Notes: a model not told the origin generated them from the letters alone. 64,000 nucleotides of DNA from Dipteronia dyeriana (GCA_032871835.1 CM065296.1:114772146-114836145), one strand, 5' to 3'; counted from the first letter of the stretch, positions 23,072 to 35,415 are shown. Numbers and translations are program-made.

Positions 23072-24394
23072 ATGGCCTCCAGCTATTATAAGAACTTACC
23101 ACCTTTCATCCAGTCTACTGAGGTCTTACCTGATGGATCTCTCAAGCAACCCTCTCAGGCTGAACAAGTCCTCAATTGGCACACTCGTAATGCCACTGTC
23201 CAGAATAGAGTTCTTCACTCTATCGACCAAAAGATTGACCAAGTTTCACATCATGTTTCCCAACATGACCACCAACTCCAACATCTCGATTCAACTCTGC
23301 GCAACATGTATATAGATTTACAGTCGAGGGTTTCCCGATTAGATGTTGATCTTTACCAGTACATCAACCAAGGATATTTTGGCCCTGAATTCGACAGTAA
23401 GGAAAGAGAAATCAGACAACTCAAGGACCAGTTAGACCAGATAACCCGAGACCACTTCACTAGCACACCTTATATCCCAAGACCTCATCCCTACTCTCCA
23501 TCCTTGATTTTCCCTACCCAGTCGCCACCTCCTCCTTCCAGGCCCCCTAATCATAGCCAGTTTTTCAAATCAACTGGAGATCTTTTTAGAAAATACCCAC
23601 CTCTATCCACTCATTCGGAACAACCATCCTCTAGCATGACGAAAAGAACATCTCCTCAAAAGAAGAAAGTACAATGCACTCACAAGCATTCACCACTAGA
23701 TCACCGAAAGCATGCCTTTATGCGGCTTCTCACCAGTTTTCCTCTTCAGGAACCTCTGACAATCCTACAGAACCCACGGAATCCTCTTATGATTCCCCCT
23801 CTTCGTGGGAAACGTATTCCCCAGATTCCTCAGATCAGGCTAATTACTCAGACCCAGATGCATTACCAGATCCCAGCCAAATCTACTTGGCTACCAGAAC
23901 TGACCCTCAACCATCCACTCAGACAGTTGACACATCTGAATCTTCAGATGAAACCTCTGAGGAACTAGCTCCTATGGTCGATGAACCGCCTGACCAAAGG
24001 CCCATGAAACAGGCACCTCCCCGACAATGGAGAAAAAGGATGTCAGAAATAAGTGCCTGGCTCGACCTGCAGACAGCAAAACGAGATAACAACACAGAGT
24101 CCATCTTAAGAGAATTTGTCTCCAGGTTCACTGGATCTCTCAGAGATTGGTACCAAGCCTTTGGAGAATACAGACAACTTCAATTGGTTCGATGTGAATC
24201 TGTCTCTCTAGCAATGGAAATAGTCTTTCGAGAATTCCTCGGAGATGCCTCCAAATTCTACAAACAAACCAGACAAGAGTTCTTCGAAATGCGAGTCTGC
24301 TCATTAGACAAAAGAGACATAGATTACCACTACAGGCGCATGTCTTTCAGATACCATGCGCTCGGTGGAATCAACGATGAAACCTTGAGGCAGG
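23072..24394 (+). pseudogene. Coiled-coil and coat-protein region, interrupted by an LTR element
   Basis: The segment 23072-23968 has a Gln/His/Asp-rich helical stretch (codons about 23150-23450) with heptad-like spacing, then a Pro/Ser-rich linker. The overlapping frame 23674-24394 continues with an acidic Ser/Thr/Asp-rich linker and a coat-protein (gag-like) core containing a SLRDWY segment. The frame is cut at 24394 by the LTR retrotransposon, and viral sequence resumes at 31514 after a duplicated GCAGG. The family role is capsid formation and RNA packaging. Confidence 0.82.
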
Positions 24395-26684
24395 TGATGG
24401 GGACACGTCGTTGCAGTGTCATCAAATATGAACATTTAAGTTCGGCCTTGCAAGGGCGCAAGTCATAGAGACTAGCACAACGGCAAGCAAGGGATCGATC
24501 CACAGGGAGGTGGGATTCACCGATCGTCTCTAATTCTAGCTATTATTACAACATTTCAAGCGGACTCGTGTATTACGTGTGCGAGAAAAGTGAATAATAA
24601 TATAACTAAATAACTTATATAAATGATATATACAATGATAGATGGAATGGAGATATACATGAAATGTGGCTACACTAGGGAAATAACTCAACCGTGACAA
24701 TCCTCCTAATTACGTTCTAGACTCACCTAATCCTCAAATGTGCAAGTATACATAGGCTCGTATCCCATTAATTAATCTCTAATCTCTCTCGATGTCTTAG
24801 AGATAGTATCCATATATACCCGAAATCTCTCTCGAGCAATCCGGACAATATATATGAACCCATTAAGCATGTGGAATACAAATCGAACCCTATACGCTAG
24901 CCTAATGGTTCTAGCACTTTCTAGTCAAGCATAGTGAATGTTTATCTAAGCATTGTCAAATGCGTCTCCTCTCGGTACATAGCATCTAACCATGGATCAA
25001 TTACAAAGTGATCATAAGCAAAGGTTTTAAGCACTCAAAACATCCATATAACAACACAAACACAAGAAAAATGTCGGTGGTCTTTACTTCTATGTCAAAG
25101 ATTCGGTTTAGTCAACTCCCTAGGATGGCTAAACATGGGAAACAAGTTTACCTAATAACTATATGCAACAATGTGATTGTTATAACATTAAGAACATTCA
25201 ATTTAGGTTAAAGGTTCATCCTCTTGATTAGGGAATTTTCCCACAATCAATTCATCACCCAATCCTGTCACGTGGATGGAGAATCGTGTCTTAATACAAA
25301 GACCCATTAAGAACAAGGATATGAACCAAGGTCAATTTAGCAACTAAAAGCCCGAACTGAAACCTTTTCTACTCTTTGGGACTAAAATTCATATTACTCA
25401 AATTACTCAATACATGGAATTTCAAGTCATCCATCAATCAATCAACAATCATGGGTATCTAATTTCTACTCTAAATTACAACTACTCCTAAACCCAATCA
25501 TGGACACATATTGATTTCTAACAATTCATACACATACATATCATATTAAGAGCATAAAAACACATATATCAAAGAGAAAAACAAAACTCAAATGAATTTA
25601 AGAACAATCAATACATTTATTACACAAGTTTAGGTTTACAATATCCTCAAATTGGTGGAATACATCAAAGAATACAAGAAATACAAAGAAATGAGTAAAT
25701 ATGAGCAAACCCTTGAAGAAAAGTCCTCCAAAGATGCTCCTAGCCTTCCTAGCTCGGTTTTGGCTCCTAATTCCTTTGTAATATACTCTAAGATGGATGG
25801 AGGAAGTGTATAGTGGTGAGGTGGAGGTATATGGTGAGCTCCCATGGAGGAAAAACCTCCATGGGAGCAAGAGGTGAAAGAAAAAGGAAGAAGAAAAGAA
25901 GAGGTGTGAGAAGGGGAAAAGAGGGGAAGAGAGGTGAAGAGATCCCCAAGAATGAGGAGAAAATGGGGTATTTATAGTGTAGGAGGTTAGGGAAAGAGTT
26001 TTGGGTGAAAAGACAAGAACACCCCTATGAAAATGGCTGAAAAACGCAGTGCTGCCCAGAAGTGTGGTTCGATGTACGGTTCGCTTTGACGTCGCGTACT
26101 GCACATCAGTTTAATTTTGGTTGTTGGAATCTTACGTAGTACGTGATGCGGTTCGCGCTTCCTTCTGGTGCGGTTCGCGTACCGCACTTGAAGCCTTGTA
26201 TAATTTCCTCTGCCATCTTGCACGGTACGAAGTGCGGTTCACTTCGATGCCGCATACCGCACTGATTCTACTGCTCTCTTAAGCGGTACAAGACGCGGTA
26301 CGCAACTTGGTCTCGCGCGGTTGCGTACCGCACTGCTCTGCACAATATTACAAAATCTGTCATAACTTTCTTTATAAACCTCGGAATCATGATATGTTAA
26401 ATACGTTGGAAAGAAGACCCCTGGGGATTTCCGAAAAGTTTTTATGGGTGATGTAGTTCGATCGGAGGAGAGAGATATGACCTTCTAAGTTGGGATGTCT
26501 GCACAAGCTATTCCAAATTCTACCCTTTTACCTCCAAAACTCTTCAATTAAGCTCAAATACCTTCCATAGGGAACATGTACCTACACAAGGCTCACAAAC
26601 ACATCAAATACCAAAATATACTCAGAAATAAGAACAAAAGGTAGAAAATGGGAACTTCAAAATGTATATAAATCGATCCGATCA
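24395..26684 (-). repeat. 3' LTR of the nested LTR retrotransposon
   Basis: It starts TGATGGGGACACG and ends CCGATCCGATCA-type sequence (TG...CA). Bases about 26060-26340 are a GC-richer patch with repeated inverted words GTGCGGTTCGCG and CGTACCGCAC. ORFs such as 25598-26104 (-) recur in the other LTR and have Ser/Phe-rich low-complexity translations, so they are not genes. Confidence 0.93.
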
Positions 26685-29194
26685 ATACCCCCAAACCTAT
26701 CTTTTGCTCGTCCTCGAGCAAAAACTCAAATGAAAAACATTCAAACAAATTGAACATAATTAAAAACTAAGCTAGGCTAGTCCACTTTCGTAGGAAACAC
26801 AATGACACTTAGCACGTGCCATAAGCCTTTCAACCACTTGGCGATTCCTAGATGGAGAAGTTTTATCTTCTGAGGGTTTATAGATACGAACACCCACAAA
26901 CGTATTACTCTGTAAGAAAGCTGAGATGCAATCCAAACATACCACATAAAAACAATACACGCATGATAGTATCTCAAATATACCAATCAATGACAATGCT
27001 TCACATAATGCAAGTATGTCAATACTTAGGATGTTTTTGGTTTACAAATTAACAACGCTCGAATGCTCAAGATAAAATTCGCCTCAAATCTAATCCTCAC
27101 CAGATTTCAGTCTGATTTTTTCACTCAGAACCTAGGCGATCACTCTCTAGCAAACACATGCGATTTGGAAGTTATGTTCATGGAATCTAATATATCGCAT
27201 ATGAGTATATTCAATGAAGCACATTTTATAGTGATAGATCTCATGGAAAGAATTGAAATGTCATGAACGTGGAAAGAGCATGCATTGAGTCATATTCCCA
27301 ATATAGACTTTCGAAGAGATCAAATGGACTTTCCCTTACTTGTATTGGGGCCAGGTGATTTGTGGTGGTGTATGGGATGGAAGATATGGTAAAAGTGGGA
27401 ATGATAAAGCTACTAATCATGCTAAAGTGTTTATACATATTATAATACTTTAGTTAGCTCTAAAACACATTACATCACAAGTGACTAGGCAGTAAACTTT
27501 ACATTGCATATTTGTGCTACACTTGTACTCATTGGTGAGTAACTTTTTATTTGAATAACTTGAAGGCTTAAGTGTTTATAATTCAAACTTATTTTCTCTT
27601 CTTTTTTTCTTTCTTTCTTTCTTTCTTTCTTTCTTTTAGCCCTTGCCTTTGCACATTTACACATAATTGCCTAAGTACACATTTATAAAATTTAGAATAA
27701 ATATAACTTCTCTAAAGCTATACACCTTAACATGATCAATAACTAGGGTATGACTTGTGTTTGAGTGATGTTGGTGCATGGAGGTTTAGTGTTTGGGCTC
27801 AATTTTTGTAATGAAAACACACATAGGGACATGGGAGTGTTTGGGTTATATTTGTGGATTTTAAGAAAACACTCAAGTCCTAAATCATTTCTAAAAGTCC
27901 ATCTAACGAGGGAATACAAATCTCAACAAGCAATCCACATGATAAAGTTCTATGGCAATCAATGCAAATTTGAAGTACAATGCGATCACAGTTAAGAACA
28001 AATCGGAAAGTGTTTAAAGAGTAGAAACAAAACCCATAAATTTCGCTTTTTAGGCTTAAGTGTAGCTTACGCGTAGTCTCCACTATTTTCCTAAGCTAAA
28101 CAAGCAAAGAGTTCTATCTACCTCAACATCAAAAGATTGGCACTGTACAAGCAAATTTAAGTGATCCATGGAGCTAAAAGCATACTATGCATATCTCTAC
28201 CGGCACACAAAAGAAAGCAACTCAACATGGAGGTCAAAAATTTCAAAAACTGTCGAAATTCAAGTTCATCCAATGTCCACTCTTTGGTCTATATCTTTAA
28301 AAAAACTTAATATCATTTGACAAAATTTTAACACCATCAAGTACACATATAAATACACACTTTTCATTTAAAAAATATTTCAAAATTAGAATTGGAAAAG
28401 TGTCAAAATGGACGATGAAAACAGTGTATGTGCAATTTCGAAAAACAGGGCATCGCCCTTGACCTTTGATCGAAGAAATGATCATAACTTTTAAACCGCC
28501 ACCCAGAATTTTATGTTCTTTATATATTCAGAATCGTGACGAAAAATCGAAGAACACAACATGGGCAGAAAAATTAATTTCTTCACCAATTAGTACAGTT
28601 TTAAAGAAACATTTTCCTCAAGAATATTCAAAAAAGGGCACTTTTTCAGAGATTCGAAAATTTTCTAAAACAAACACCTTAAGATCTAAGCACAACACAA
28701 ATCCACTCTTAGATCTAAACATAAATGAAAATAAAAGAAAATAAACATAGCATTCCTAACATTAAACGCATGGGCAGTTCCCGCCCAAGTCGACAACTAC
28801 TCTACAAGCACTCAAATTAAAGTTCAAAATTTAGAGGGAGCCTCTTGTGGCTGCAGCTACATGGCCTTTGTGGCATTGCCGTTTCACGTGGAGAGTTGTT
28901 GCGGTACGATAGACGCACACCTAGCTCTCAAGAGTCATGCGGTCTTTCCTGATAGTTTCTATTCCTTGCACAAGCAAAACTCAAAAAGCAATCAAATGCA
29001 TATGCTATAAATAAAATAACAAAACACAACTAACAACTCCATAACCTAGCCTAAACATTGTCGTGCACACAATGAAAGACATGAGTAAAAGAGATGCTTA
29101 TTTTTAACATAACATCTAATCCGTAAAGCAATAAAATCAATAAAAATCAATAAAATGGAAGCTAAAACTATCAACAATCACTGAATGTGCTACC
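26685..29194 (-). other. Non-coding interior of the nested LTR retrotransposon
   Basis: The polypurine tract (minus strand GGTTTGGGGGTAT) is at 26685-26697. A TTTC microsatellite lies at about 27608-27640. No gag or pol motif is found in any frame; short ORFs are unrelated to each other. Confidence 0.75.
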
Positions 29195-29212
29195 TCCCCG
29201 GCAGCGGCGCCA
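29195..29212 (-). other. Primer-binding site of the nested LTR retrotransposon
   Basis: The minus strand reads TGGCGCCGCTGCCGGGGA, three bases inside the 5' LTR. It is nearly the same as the PBS at 9553-9570. Confidence 0.88.
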
Positions 29213-29215
29213 ATT

Positions 29216-31508
29216 TGATGGGGACACGTCGATGCAGTGTCATCAAATATGAACATTTAAGTTTGGCCTCGCAAGGGTGCAAGTCACAGAGACTAGCACA
29301 GTGGCAAGCAAGGGATCGATCCATAGGGAGGTGGGATTCACCGATCGTCTCTAATTCTAGCTATTATTACAACACTCCAAGCGGACTCGTGTGTTGCGTG
29401 TGTGAGAAAAGTGAATAATAATATAACTAAATAACTTATATAAATGATATATACAATGATAGATGGAATGGAGATATACATGAAATGTGGTTACACTAGG
29501 GAAATAACTCAACCATGACAATCCTCCTAATTATGTTCTAGACTCACCTAATCCTCAAATGTGCAAGTATACATAGGCTCGTATCCCATTAATTAATCTC
29601 TAATCTCTCTCGATGTCTTAGAGATAGTATCCATATATACCCAAAATCTCTCTCGAGCAATCCGGACAATATATATGAACCCATTAAGCATGTGGAATAC
29701 AAATCGAACCCTATACGCTAGCCTAATGGTTCTAGCACTTTCTAGTCAAGCATAGTGAATGTTTATCTAAGCATTGTCAAATGCGTCTCCTCTCGGTACA
29801 TAGCATCTAACCATGGATCAATTACAAAGTGATCAATTAAGCAAAGGTTTTAAGCACTCAAAACACCCATATAACAACACAAACACAAGAAAAATGTCGG
29901 TGGTCTTTACTTCTATGTCAAAGATTCGGTTTAGTCAACTCCCTAGGATGGCTAAACATGGGAAACAAGTTTACCTAATAACTATATGCAACAATGTGAT
30001 TGTTATAACATTAAGAACATTCAATTTAGGTTAAAGGTTCATCCTCTTGATTAGGGAATTTTCCCATAATCAATTCATCACCCAATCCTGTCACGTGGAT
30101 GGAGAATCGTGTCTTAATACAAAGACCCATTAAGAACAAGGATATGAACCAAGGTCAATTTAGCAACTAAAAGCCGGAACTGAAACCTTTTCTACTCTTT
30201 GGGACTAAAATTCATATTACTCAAATTACTCAATACATGGAATTTCAAGTCATCCATCAATCAATCAACAATCATGGGTATCTAATTTCTACTCTAAATT
30301 ACAACTACTCCTAAACCCAATCATGGACACATATTGATTTCTAACAATTCATACACATACATATCATATTAAGAGCATAAAAACACATATATCAAAGAGA
30401 AAAACAAAACTCAAATGAATTTAAGAACAATCAATACATTTATTACACAAGTTTAGGTTTACAATATCCCCAAATTGGTGGAATACATCAAAGAATACAA
30501 GAAATACAAAGAAATGAGTAAATATGAGCAAACCCTTGAAGAAAAGTCCTCCAAAGATGCTCCTAGCCTTCCTAGCTCGGTTTTGGCTCCTAATTCCTTT
30601 GTAATATACTCTAAGATGGATGGAGGAAGTGTATAGTGGTGAGGTGGAGGTATATGGTGAGCTCCCATGGAGGAAAAACCTCCATGGGAGCAAGAGGTGA
30701 AAGAAAAAGGAAGAAGAAAAGAAGAGGTGTGAGAAGGGGAAAAGAGGGGAAGAGAGGTGAAGAGATCCCCTAGAATGAGGAGAAAATGGGTTATTTATAG
30801 TGTAGGAGGTTAGGGAAAGAGTTTTGGGTGAAAAGACAAGAACACCCCTATGAAAATGGCTGAAAAACGTAGTGCTGCCCAGAAGTACGGTTCGATGTAC
30901 GGTTCGCTTTGACGTCGCGTACTGCACATCAGTTTAATTTTGGTTGTTGGAATCTTACGCAGTACGTGATGCGGTTCGCGCTTCCTTCTGGTGCGGTTCG
31001 CGTACCGCACTTGAAGCCTTGTATAATTTCCTCTGCCATCTTGCACGGTACGAAGTGCGGTTCACTTCGATGCCGCATACCGCACTGATTCTACTGCTCT
31101 CTTAAGCGGTACAAGACGCGGTACGCAACTTGGTCTCGCGCGGTTGCGTACCGCACTGCTCTGCACACTATTACAAAATCTGTCATAACTTTCTTTATAA
31201 ACCTCGGAATCATGATATGTTAAATACGTTGGAAAGAAGACCCCTGGGGATTTCCGAAAAGTTTTTATGGGTGATGTAGTTCGATCGGAGGAGAGAGATA
31301 TGACCTTCCTAAGTTGGGATGTCTGCACAAGCTATTCCAAATTCTACCCTTTTACCTCTAAAACTCTTCAATTAAGCTTAAATACCTTCCGTAGGGAACA
31401 TGTGCCTACACAAGGCTCACAAACATATGAAATACCAAAATATACTCGAAAACAAGAACATAAGGTAGAAAATGGGGACTTCAAAAGGTATATAAATTGA
31501 TCCGATCA
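29216..31508 (-). repeat. 5' LTR of the nested LTR retrotransposon
   Basis: Nearly identical to 24395-26684, including the CGGTACG/CGTACCG-rich patch (about 30890-31160). Differences seen include CGATGCAG against CGTTGCAG near the start and a few single-base changes. Confidence 0.93.
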
Positions 31509-31513
31509 GCAGG

Positions 31514-32058
31514 TGTACCTGAACTCTCTTCCTACAGAGCTTCAGGGGGAACTCCAAAGATTGATTGAATTCTCAGGCAAAAGCCTACGAGACATTACTC
31601 TAAGAGAAATCCACATATACACCTACACTGCATTAGTCAAACTCTGTGTTACCCAAAGAGTTTTTGCAAAGATGATCAGAGAAGGTAGAAAATATGATAG
31701 GCACTACAAATTTCCTCCCACCTATCATCTCAAATGCATCTCCACTGAACACTGCAACTGCAGAGCAAATAGGTCCTACAGAAGACAACCTACCAGAAAC
31801 CAACCCCGAAAGGAAAAGAATTCCTTAACCCCCAGGAGGAATAGGAAATACAAATATTACAGGAAGAAAACCAGGAGATCATGGAACAAGTCCAACAAGT
31901 GCTTTGCCTGAGGACAAGAGGGTCACTATGCCAAGCAATGCCCTAATAAAAGAGCAAAATCTGCTAAGCTCATTCAGCAGCTTAGACATGTTGCTGATGA
32001 AATACCCTCAGATGCAGATATTGAGTCTTTCTTCTCAGCACAAGAAGATGTTAACCAG
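31514..32058 (+). pseudogene. Coat protein C-terminus and zinc knuckle, broken
   Basis: Viral sequence resumes directly after the duplicated GCAGG. A helical coat-protein segment is followed by a strongly basic Arg/Lys region (about 31770-31890) and a retroviral-type zinc knuckle at 31900-31941. A TGA at 31909-31911 falls inside the knuckle. The frame is open again after it into the protease region. The basic region plus knuckle is typical of nucleic-acid binding by pararetroviral coat proteins. Confidence 0.85.
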
Positions 32059-32595
32059 TTGACCACTTTTATGGTCCAAGATTCAGACGACTCCAGCACT
32101 TCCTCAGAACATACAGGATATGCAGATCCCGATTCCCCCTCAGAAGTTTACCAGGCCACCACTAATGGTAGTACTAGCCCACAAGTCAAGATTCAGATTC
32201 TAACAACAAAATACTCCAAGCCAGTCCCTGTCATTGCCTATTTCGATACTGGAACACATTCCTCGATGATGAATCCCAACGGCTTTCCTTCAGATGCCTG
32301 GAAAGAAGAAAAAAATGAGTTTATAGCAGCTGATGGACAAATCTTCAATACTTACCTGATCTCTAAGCACAAAGTTGGCATACAATTTTTCCCTTCATTC
32401 ACTCTGTGGACCCATGTATTTGGAACCCCCCTTCCAGACAAGGATATCCTTATCGGATGGGACATCTATAGCCAATCCAGAACCATCAGGATCCTCCCTA
32501 ACGGGATCCAATACAATAAGGAGTTTAAACCTTTCATCGACATCCCTAAGATTTTCCCCCTTTCCGTTATCAATCCAAATTTCCAGCAAATTTAA
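32059..32595 (+). pseudogene. Pararetroviral aspartic protease region
   Basis: An acidic linker is followed by a retropepsin-like domain with the catalytic triad DTG (codons 32245-32253) in the context AYFDTGTHSS, and a downstream ILIGWD block that matches the usual second conserved region. The frame ends with TAA at 32593-32595 before RT. The family function is polyprotein processing. Confidence 0.85.
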
Positions 32596-33815
32596 GAGAA
32601 GCTCCTACAGTTCTGATCCAACAGCCATGCAGACTTCAAACATCCTCACCCACTGTGGAAAAACCCTGAGTTTTTCATTAGACTCCCTTTCAAACTCAAT
32701 GAAGATATCAACCCAACGAAAGCTACTCACTCGGGAATGTCCCCCTCAAACCTATCCCTAGCCACTGACGAATGTGAAGATCTCCTCAGACAAGGCCTGA
32801 TAGAGGCAACCTCCTCTCCGTGGGCCTGCCAAGCCTTCTACATAGAAAAGAGGTCTGAACAACTCAGAGGAAAGAAAAAGCTCGTAATTGAATACAAGCC
32901 TCTCAATCTCTTCCTCCTAGATGACAAGTTCCTAACTTCCAGAGCCAATACGTTGTTCTCCCAACTTCCTAGAGCCACTATTTTCTCCAAGTTTGACTTG
33001 AAAAGAGCCTTCTGGAAAATCGGTATCCATCCTGATGACAAACCCAAGACGGCTTCTGCCTCCCGAATGTACAGTACCAATGGACAGTCCTACCTTTTGG
33101 TTTAAAAACAGGCCCTTCACTTTTCCAGAAGGCCATCACCAGGATTTTCCATCCTATTCTCCATACTGCCCTGCTATACATCGATGACATCCTACTATTT
33201 TTGCCCGACAAGAATTCACATGATAAACTCCTACAACAGTTTCACCAGATCATTGACAAACATGGAATCATGTTATCTGATAAGAAGAGCTCAATTGGTG
33301 TTACTGAAATTGAGTTCCTTGGCATGAAAATCAAAGATGGGTCCTATGTTCCCGGACCTCACCTGGCAAGACAGCTTCTTGTTTTTCCAGATTCGAACCT
33401 CTCACAAAAACAGGTCCAATAGTTCCTTGGCATTGTCAATTATATCAGAGACTTTATCCCACAAGCAAGCCATTACACTACAAGCTTGTCCAAACTCCTC
33501 AAGAAGGATCCCCCTCAGTGGGATACCTCCCACTCCGAGGCAGTGGCTTACCTAAAGAATGTCTCTCAGAAACCTCTCTCTCTGCATATCCCTTCTTCGG
33601 GACAGCTCATTCTACAGACTGATGCCAATGACCACTTCTGGGGAGCCGTCCTCTTTGAAGAATCCAATGGAAAATGCCACTACTGTGGCCATGCCAGTGG
33701 ACAGTTCAAAGACGCCTAGAAACACTATCACACCGTTTATAAAGAGATCCTTACTGTAAAAAATGGAATCTCCAAGTTTGATTTCTATCTAAGGACCAAG
33801 AACTTCATCATCGAA
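32596..33815 (+). pseudogene. Pararetroviral reverse transcriptase and RNase H, broken
   Basis: The segment 32737-33105 holds RT fingers/palm, with KKLVIEYKPLN and FSKFDLKRAFWKI blocks. The frame shifts near 33105; the next frame has the YIDD catalytic box (codons 33177-33188) and the thumb/connection region with FLGMKIKD. An FLGIVNYIRDFIP block follows at about 33423-33461, just after a TAG at 33420. The segment 33486-33719 has RNase H with its QTDA motif, ending at a TAG at 33717-33719. The known role is copying the pregenomic RNA. This copy cannot encode one continuous enzyme. Confidence 0.9.
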
Positions 33816-34560
33816 ATGGATAACTCATCATTTTCGAAGGTTCTTGAATTCCACAACAAGCTTCCTCCAAATCCTCAGCTCCTGAGACTCAAGGATTGGT
33901 TCTCCATATATGACTTTTCCGTCAAACACATAAAGGGGCACCATAACATCATCCCAGATATGCTTTCAAAGCCTCACTCCATCACCCTGATTTCCCGTGT
34001 TGGTCCCATCCCCTTGATTTACATGATATCCTCACAGGCCTCATCCTCCACAGCTCCGCCTGTTGTTCCACCACCTCCTACTTTCCCGCCTGAATTTATG
34101 GCTACCGGGCCATATTCCCTCTGTTCAACAGGTCCATGACTTCGTAAAATTATACCTCCCAAGGTATCTCACCAAGATCAACGATCAGGGTTGCCATCAC
34201 CAGTTAGCCAACCCTAGCAAACCTTTCCCAGACCCTTTTATATCTCCCCCATTTTACTATTATTCTGACCAGGTATTATGGTTCCTATGGTGCCTATCTG
34301 TTCTCCACCATCATGCCATAGTTTTTCCCCTTTAAACATTATATGGCTTTGTTCAGAGCCCAACCTCTCATAACCTCCGGACCTTCCTACAGTGCTTCAA
34401 TCCTCTATCTGTCTGGCGTACCGAACTTACCAAACTAATGGGCCAGTACCACCTTTGGAAAATGGACCCAGAACCGGCCTCCAAAGTATGCTGCATTTGG
34501 GTTTTTAGCAGGCCCTACAGTCACAACCCACACACACGCCTCCTTTGGACCTCCAATTTA
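33816..34560 (+). pseudogene. End of RNase H and C-terminal polyprotein region, right arm
   Basis: The frame 33816-34139 ends in a Pro/Ser-rich tail. An overlapping frame (34063-34335) carries the Trp/Phe-rich C-terminal block and stops at 34333-34335, where the left arm is still open. Confidence 0.65.
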
Positions 34561-34642
34561 AGCTACGAGTGGGATACTTCGTATGATTACGAATGACTGT
34601 ATCGGACCAGTATCTAGACCCCTCTCCTCAATTTCCTTTGTG

Positions 34643-35055
34643 ACGTCAACAATGACAAAACAGACGTCCTTTTTATCCTCCCAGATGTCCCTTGGGACCC
34701 AGCAAAGAGCTGGTATCCCTTCCAGAATTCCTACCTTTTGGATTCTCAAGACCAAGCTGACACGTGGCCCTGTTCTATTTGTGGGGCCCTTGACTCTGAC
34801 GACGAATACCACTCCACCTGTAATCTCAGCAGCCCGTAGTTTTCTCGTCTTCCTTATCTGTTTAATTATTAGTGCGTTTGCCAGCTGCCAGGCCAACTTT
34901 GTTGGCTTTTGTAAAATAATTATTGTAATATGCCGGCCTCTATCTCTGGCCTTATCCTTTGTAAGATAGGCTTGCCTCTTGTTCTCTGAAGTCTTCCTTC
35001 CCCTATATAAGGAAGCTTTTGCCCCTCTGTAAGATCATCAGAAAATCAGAATAAA
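34643..35055 (+). promoter_or_regulatory. Pararetroviral promoter and poly(A) signal, right arm
   Basis: TGACGTCA (34643-34650), TATATAA (35004-35010, in CCCCTATATAAGGAAG) and AATAAA (35050-35055) lie in this order on the + strand. Transcription would run right, out of the viral insertion. The AATAAA is only about 40 bp after the TATA box, which fits the family habit of bypassing the first poly(A) site and using it on the second pass in a circular genome. Confidence 0.75.
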
Positions 35056-35415
35056 GCTTGAGTGTTTATATTCATATGGCTTTCTAAAGTTTCTCTCATC
35101 CTAATCTTCAGACGGTTCTATGTCTGGAACTATGATTCTTCAAGATCCCAGTATGCTCTATGTTTGCCTCGTATGAGGACCCTGTATATCAGAACAGATT
35201 TTGTTTTCTAGTCTAGTATATCGGCTGGACACATCCTAAACCAGAATGTTGCTGGCTAGGATGAACTCAGGTTTAACAACGCCACATACTGACTAGTTTA
35301 TGGCTTAAGATCTCCATCCATCTCTGTTTGTAAGTTCCCTGTTAAGGCTGTTGAGGAAAGGCCGTCTGTGGGAAAAACAATCTATAAGATGGTCATGGAG
35401 CTCTCTGCCGCCTAC

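Larger units (their letters stand above)
24395..31508 (-). mobile_element. Non-autonomous LTR retrotransposon inside the pararetrovirus, minus strand
   Basis: Two nearly identical LTRs (24395-26684 and 29216-31508, about 2.29 kb each) flank a 2.5-kb interior without coding capacity. The 5-bp duplication GCAGG is perfect (24390-24394 and 31509-31513). The PBS on the minus strand is TGGCGCCGCTGCCGGGGA (29195-29212), and a purine tract abuts the other LTR. The few LTR mismatches visible by eye suggest a young insertion. The interior start resembles that of the LARD-like element at 2799-10935 (both have CCCCCAAACCTA next to TCCTCGAGCAAAA). Confidence 0.95.
19230..35415. mobile_element. Endogenous pararetrovirus (Caulimoviridae, petuvirus-like), rearranged and interrupted
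   Basis: The right part reads, on the + strand, tRNA-Met primer site, movement protein, coiled-coil/coat protein with zinc knuckle, aspartic protease, reverse transcriptase, RNase H and a pararetroviral promoter. There are no LTRs and no integrase, which fits Caulimoviridae and not a retrotransposon. One large polyprotein-type layout resembles petuviruses; the genus is inferred from layout and memory only. The left arm (19230-21636) is an inverted second copy of 33017-35415. An unrelated LTR element occupies 24395-31508. All viral frames carry stops or shifts, so the copy is defective as it stands. Confidence 0.88.
33017..35415 (+). repeat. Right inverted arm of the endogenous pararetrovirus (2399 bp)
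   Basis: Reverse-complement partner of 19230-21636. Its outer end, TCTCTGCCGCCTAC, is the same viral position at which the left arm ends. Confidence 0.93.

Noticed and set aside
25598..26223. 168- and 78-codon minus-strand ORFs, repeated at 30421-31046
   Set aside because: They lie inside LTRs, recur because the LTRs are duplicates, and have low-complexity translations without motifs.
34558..34969. 112- and 128-codon ORFs on opposite strands, also at 19685-20096
   Set aside because: They overlap the viral promoter region, and both strands are open over the same bases. Presence in both arms only reflects the inverted duplication.
19230..35415. Interpretation of the viral arms as LTRs of a retrotransposon
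   Set aside because: The arms are inverted, not direct, and contain RT and RNase H coding sequence. There is no integrase and no target duplication.
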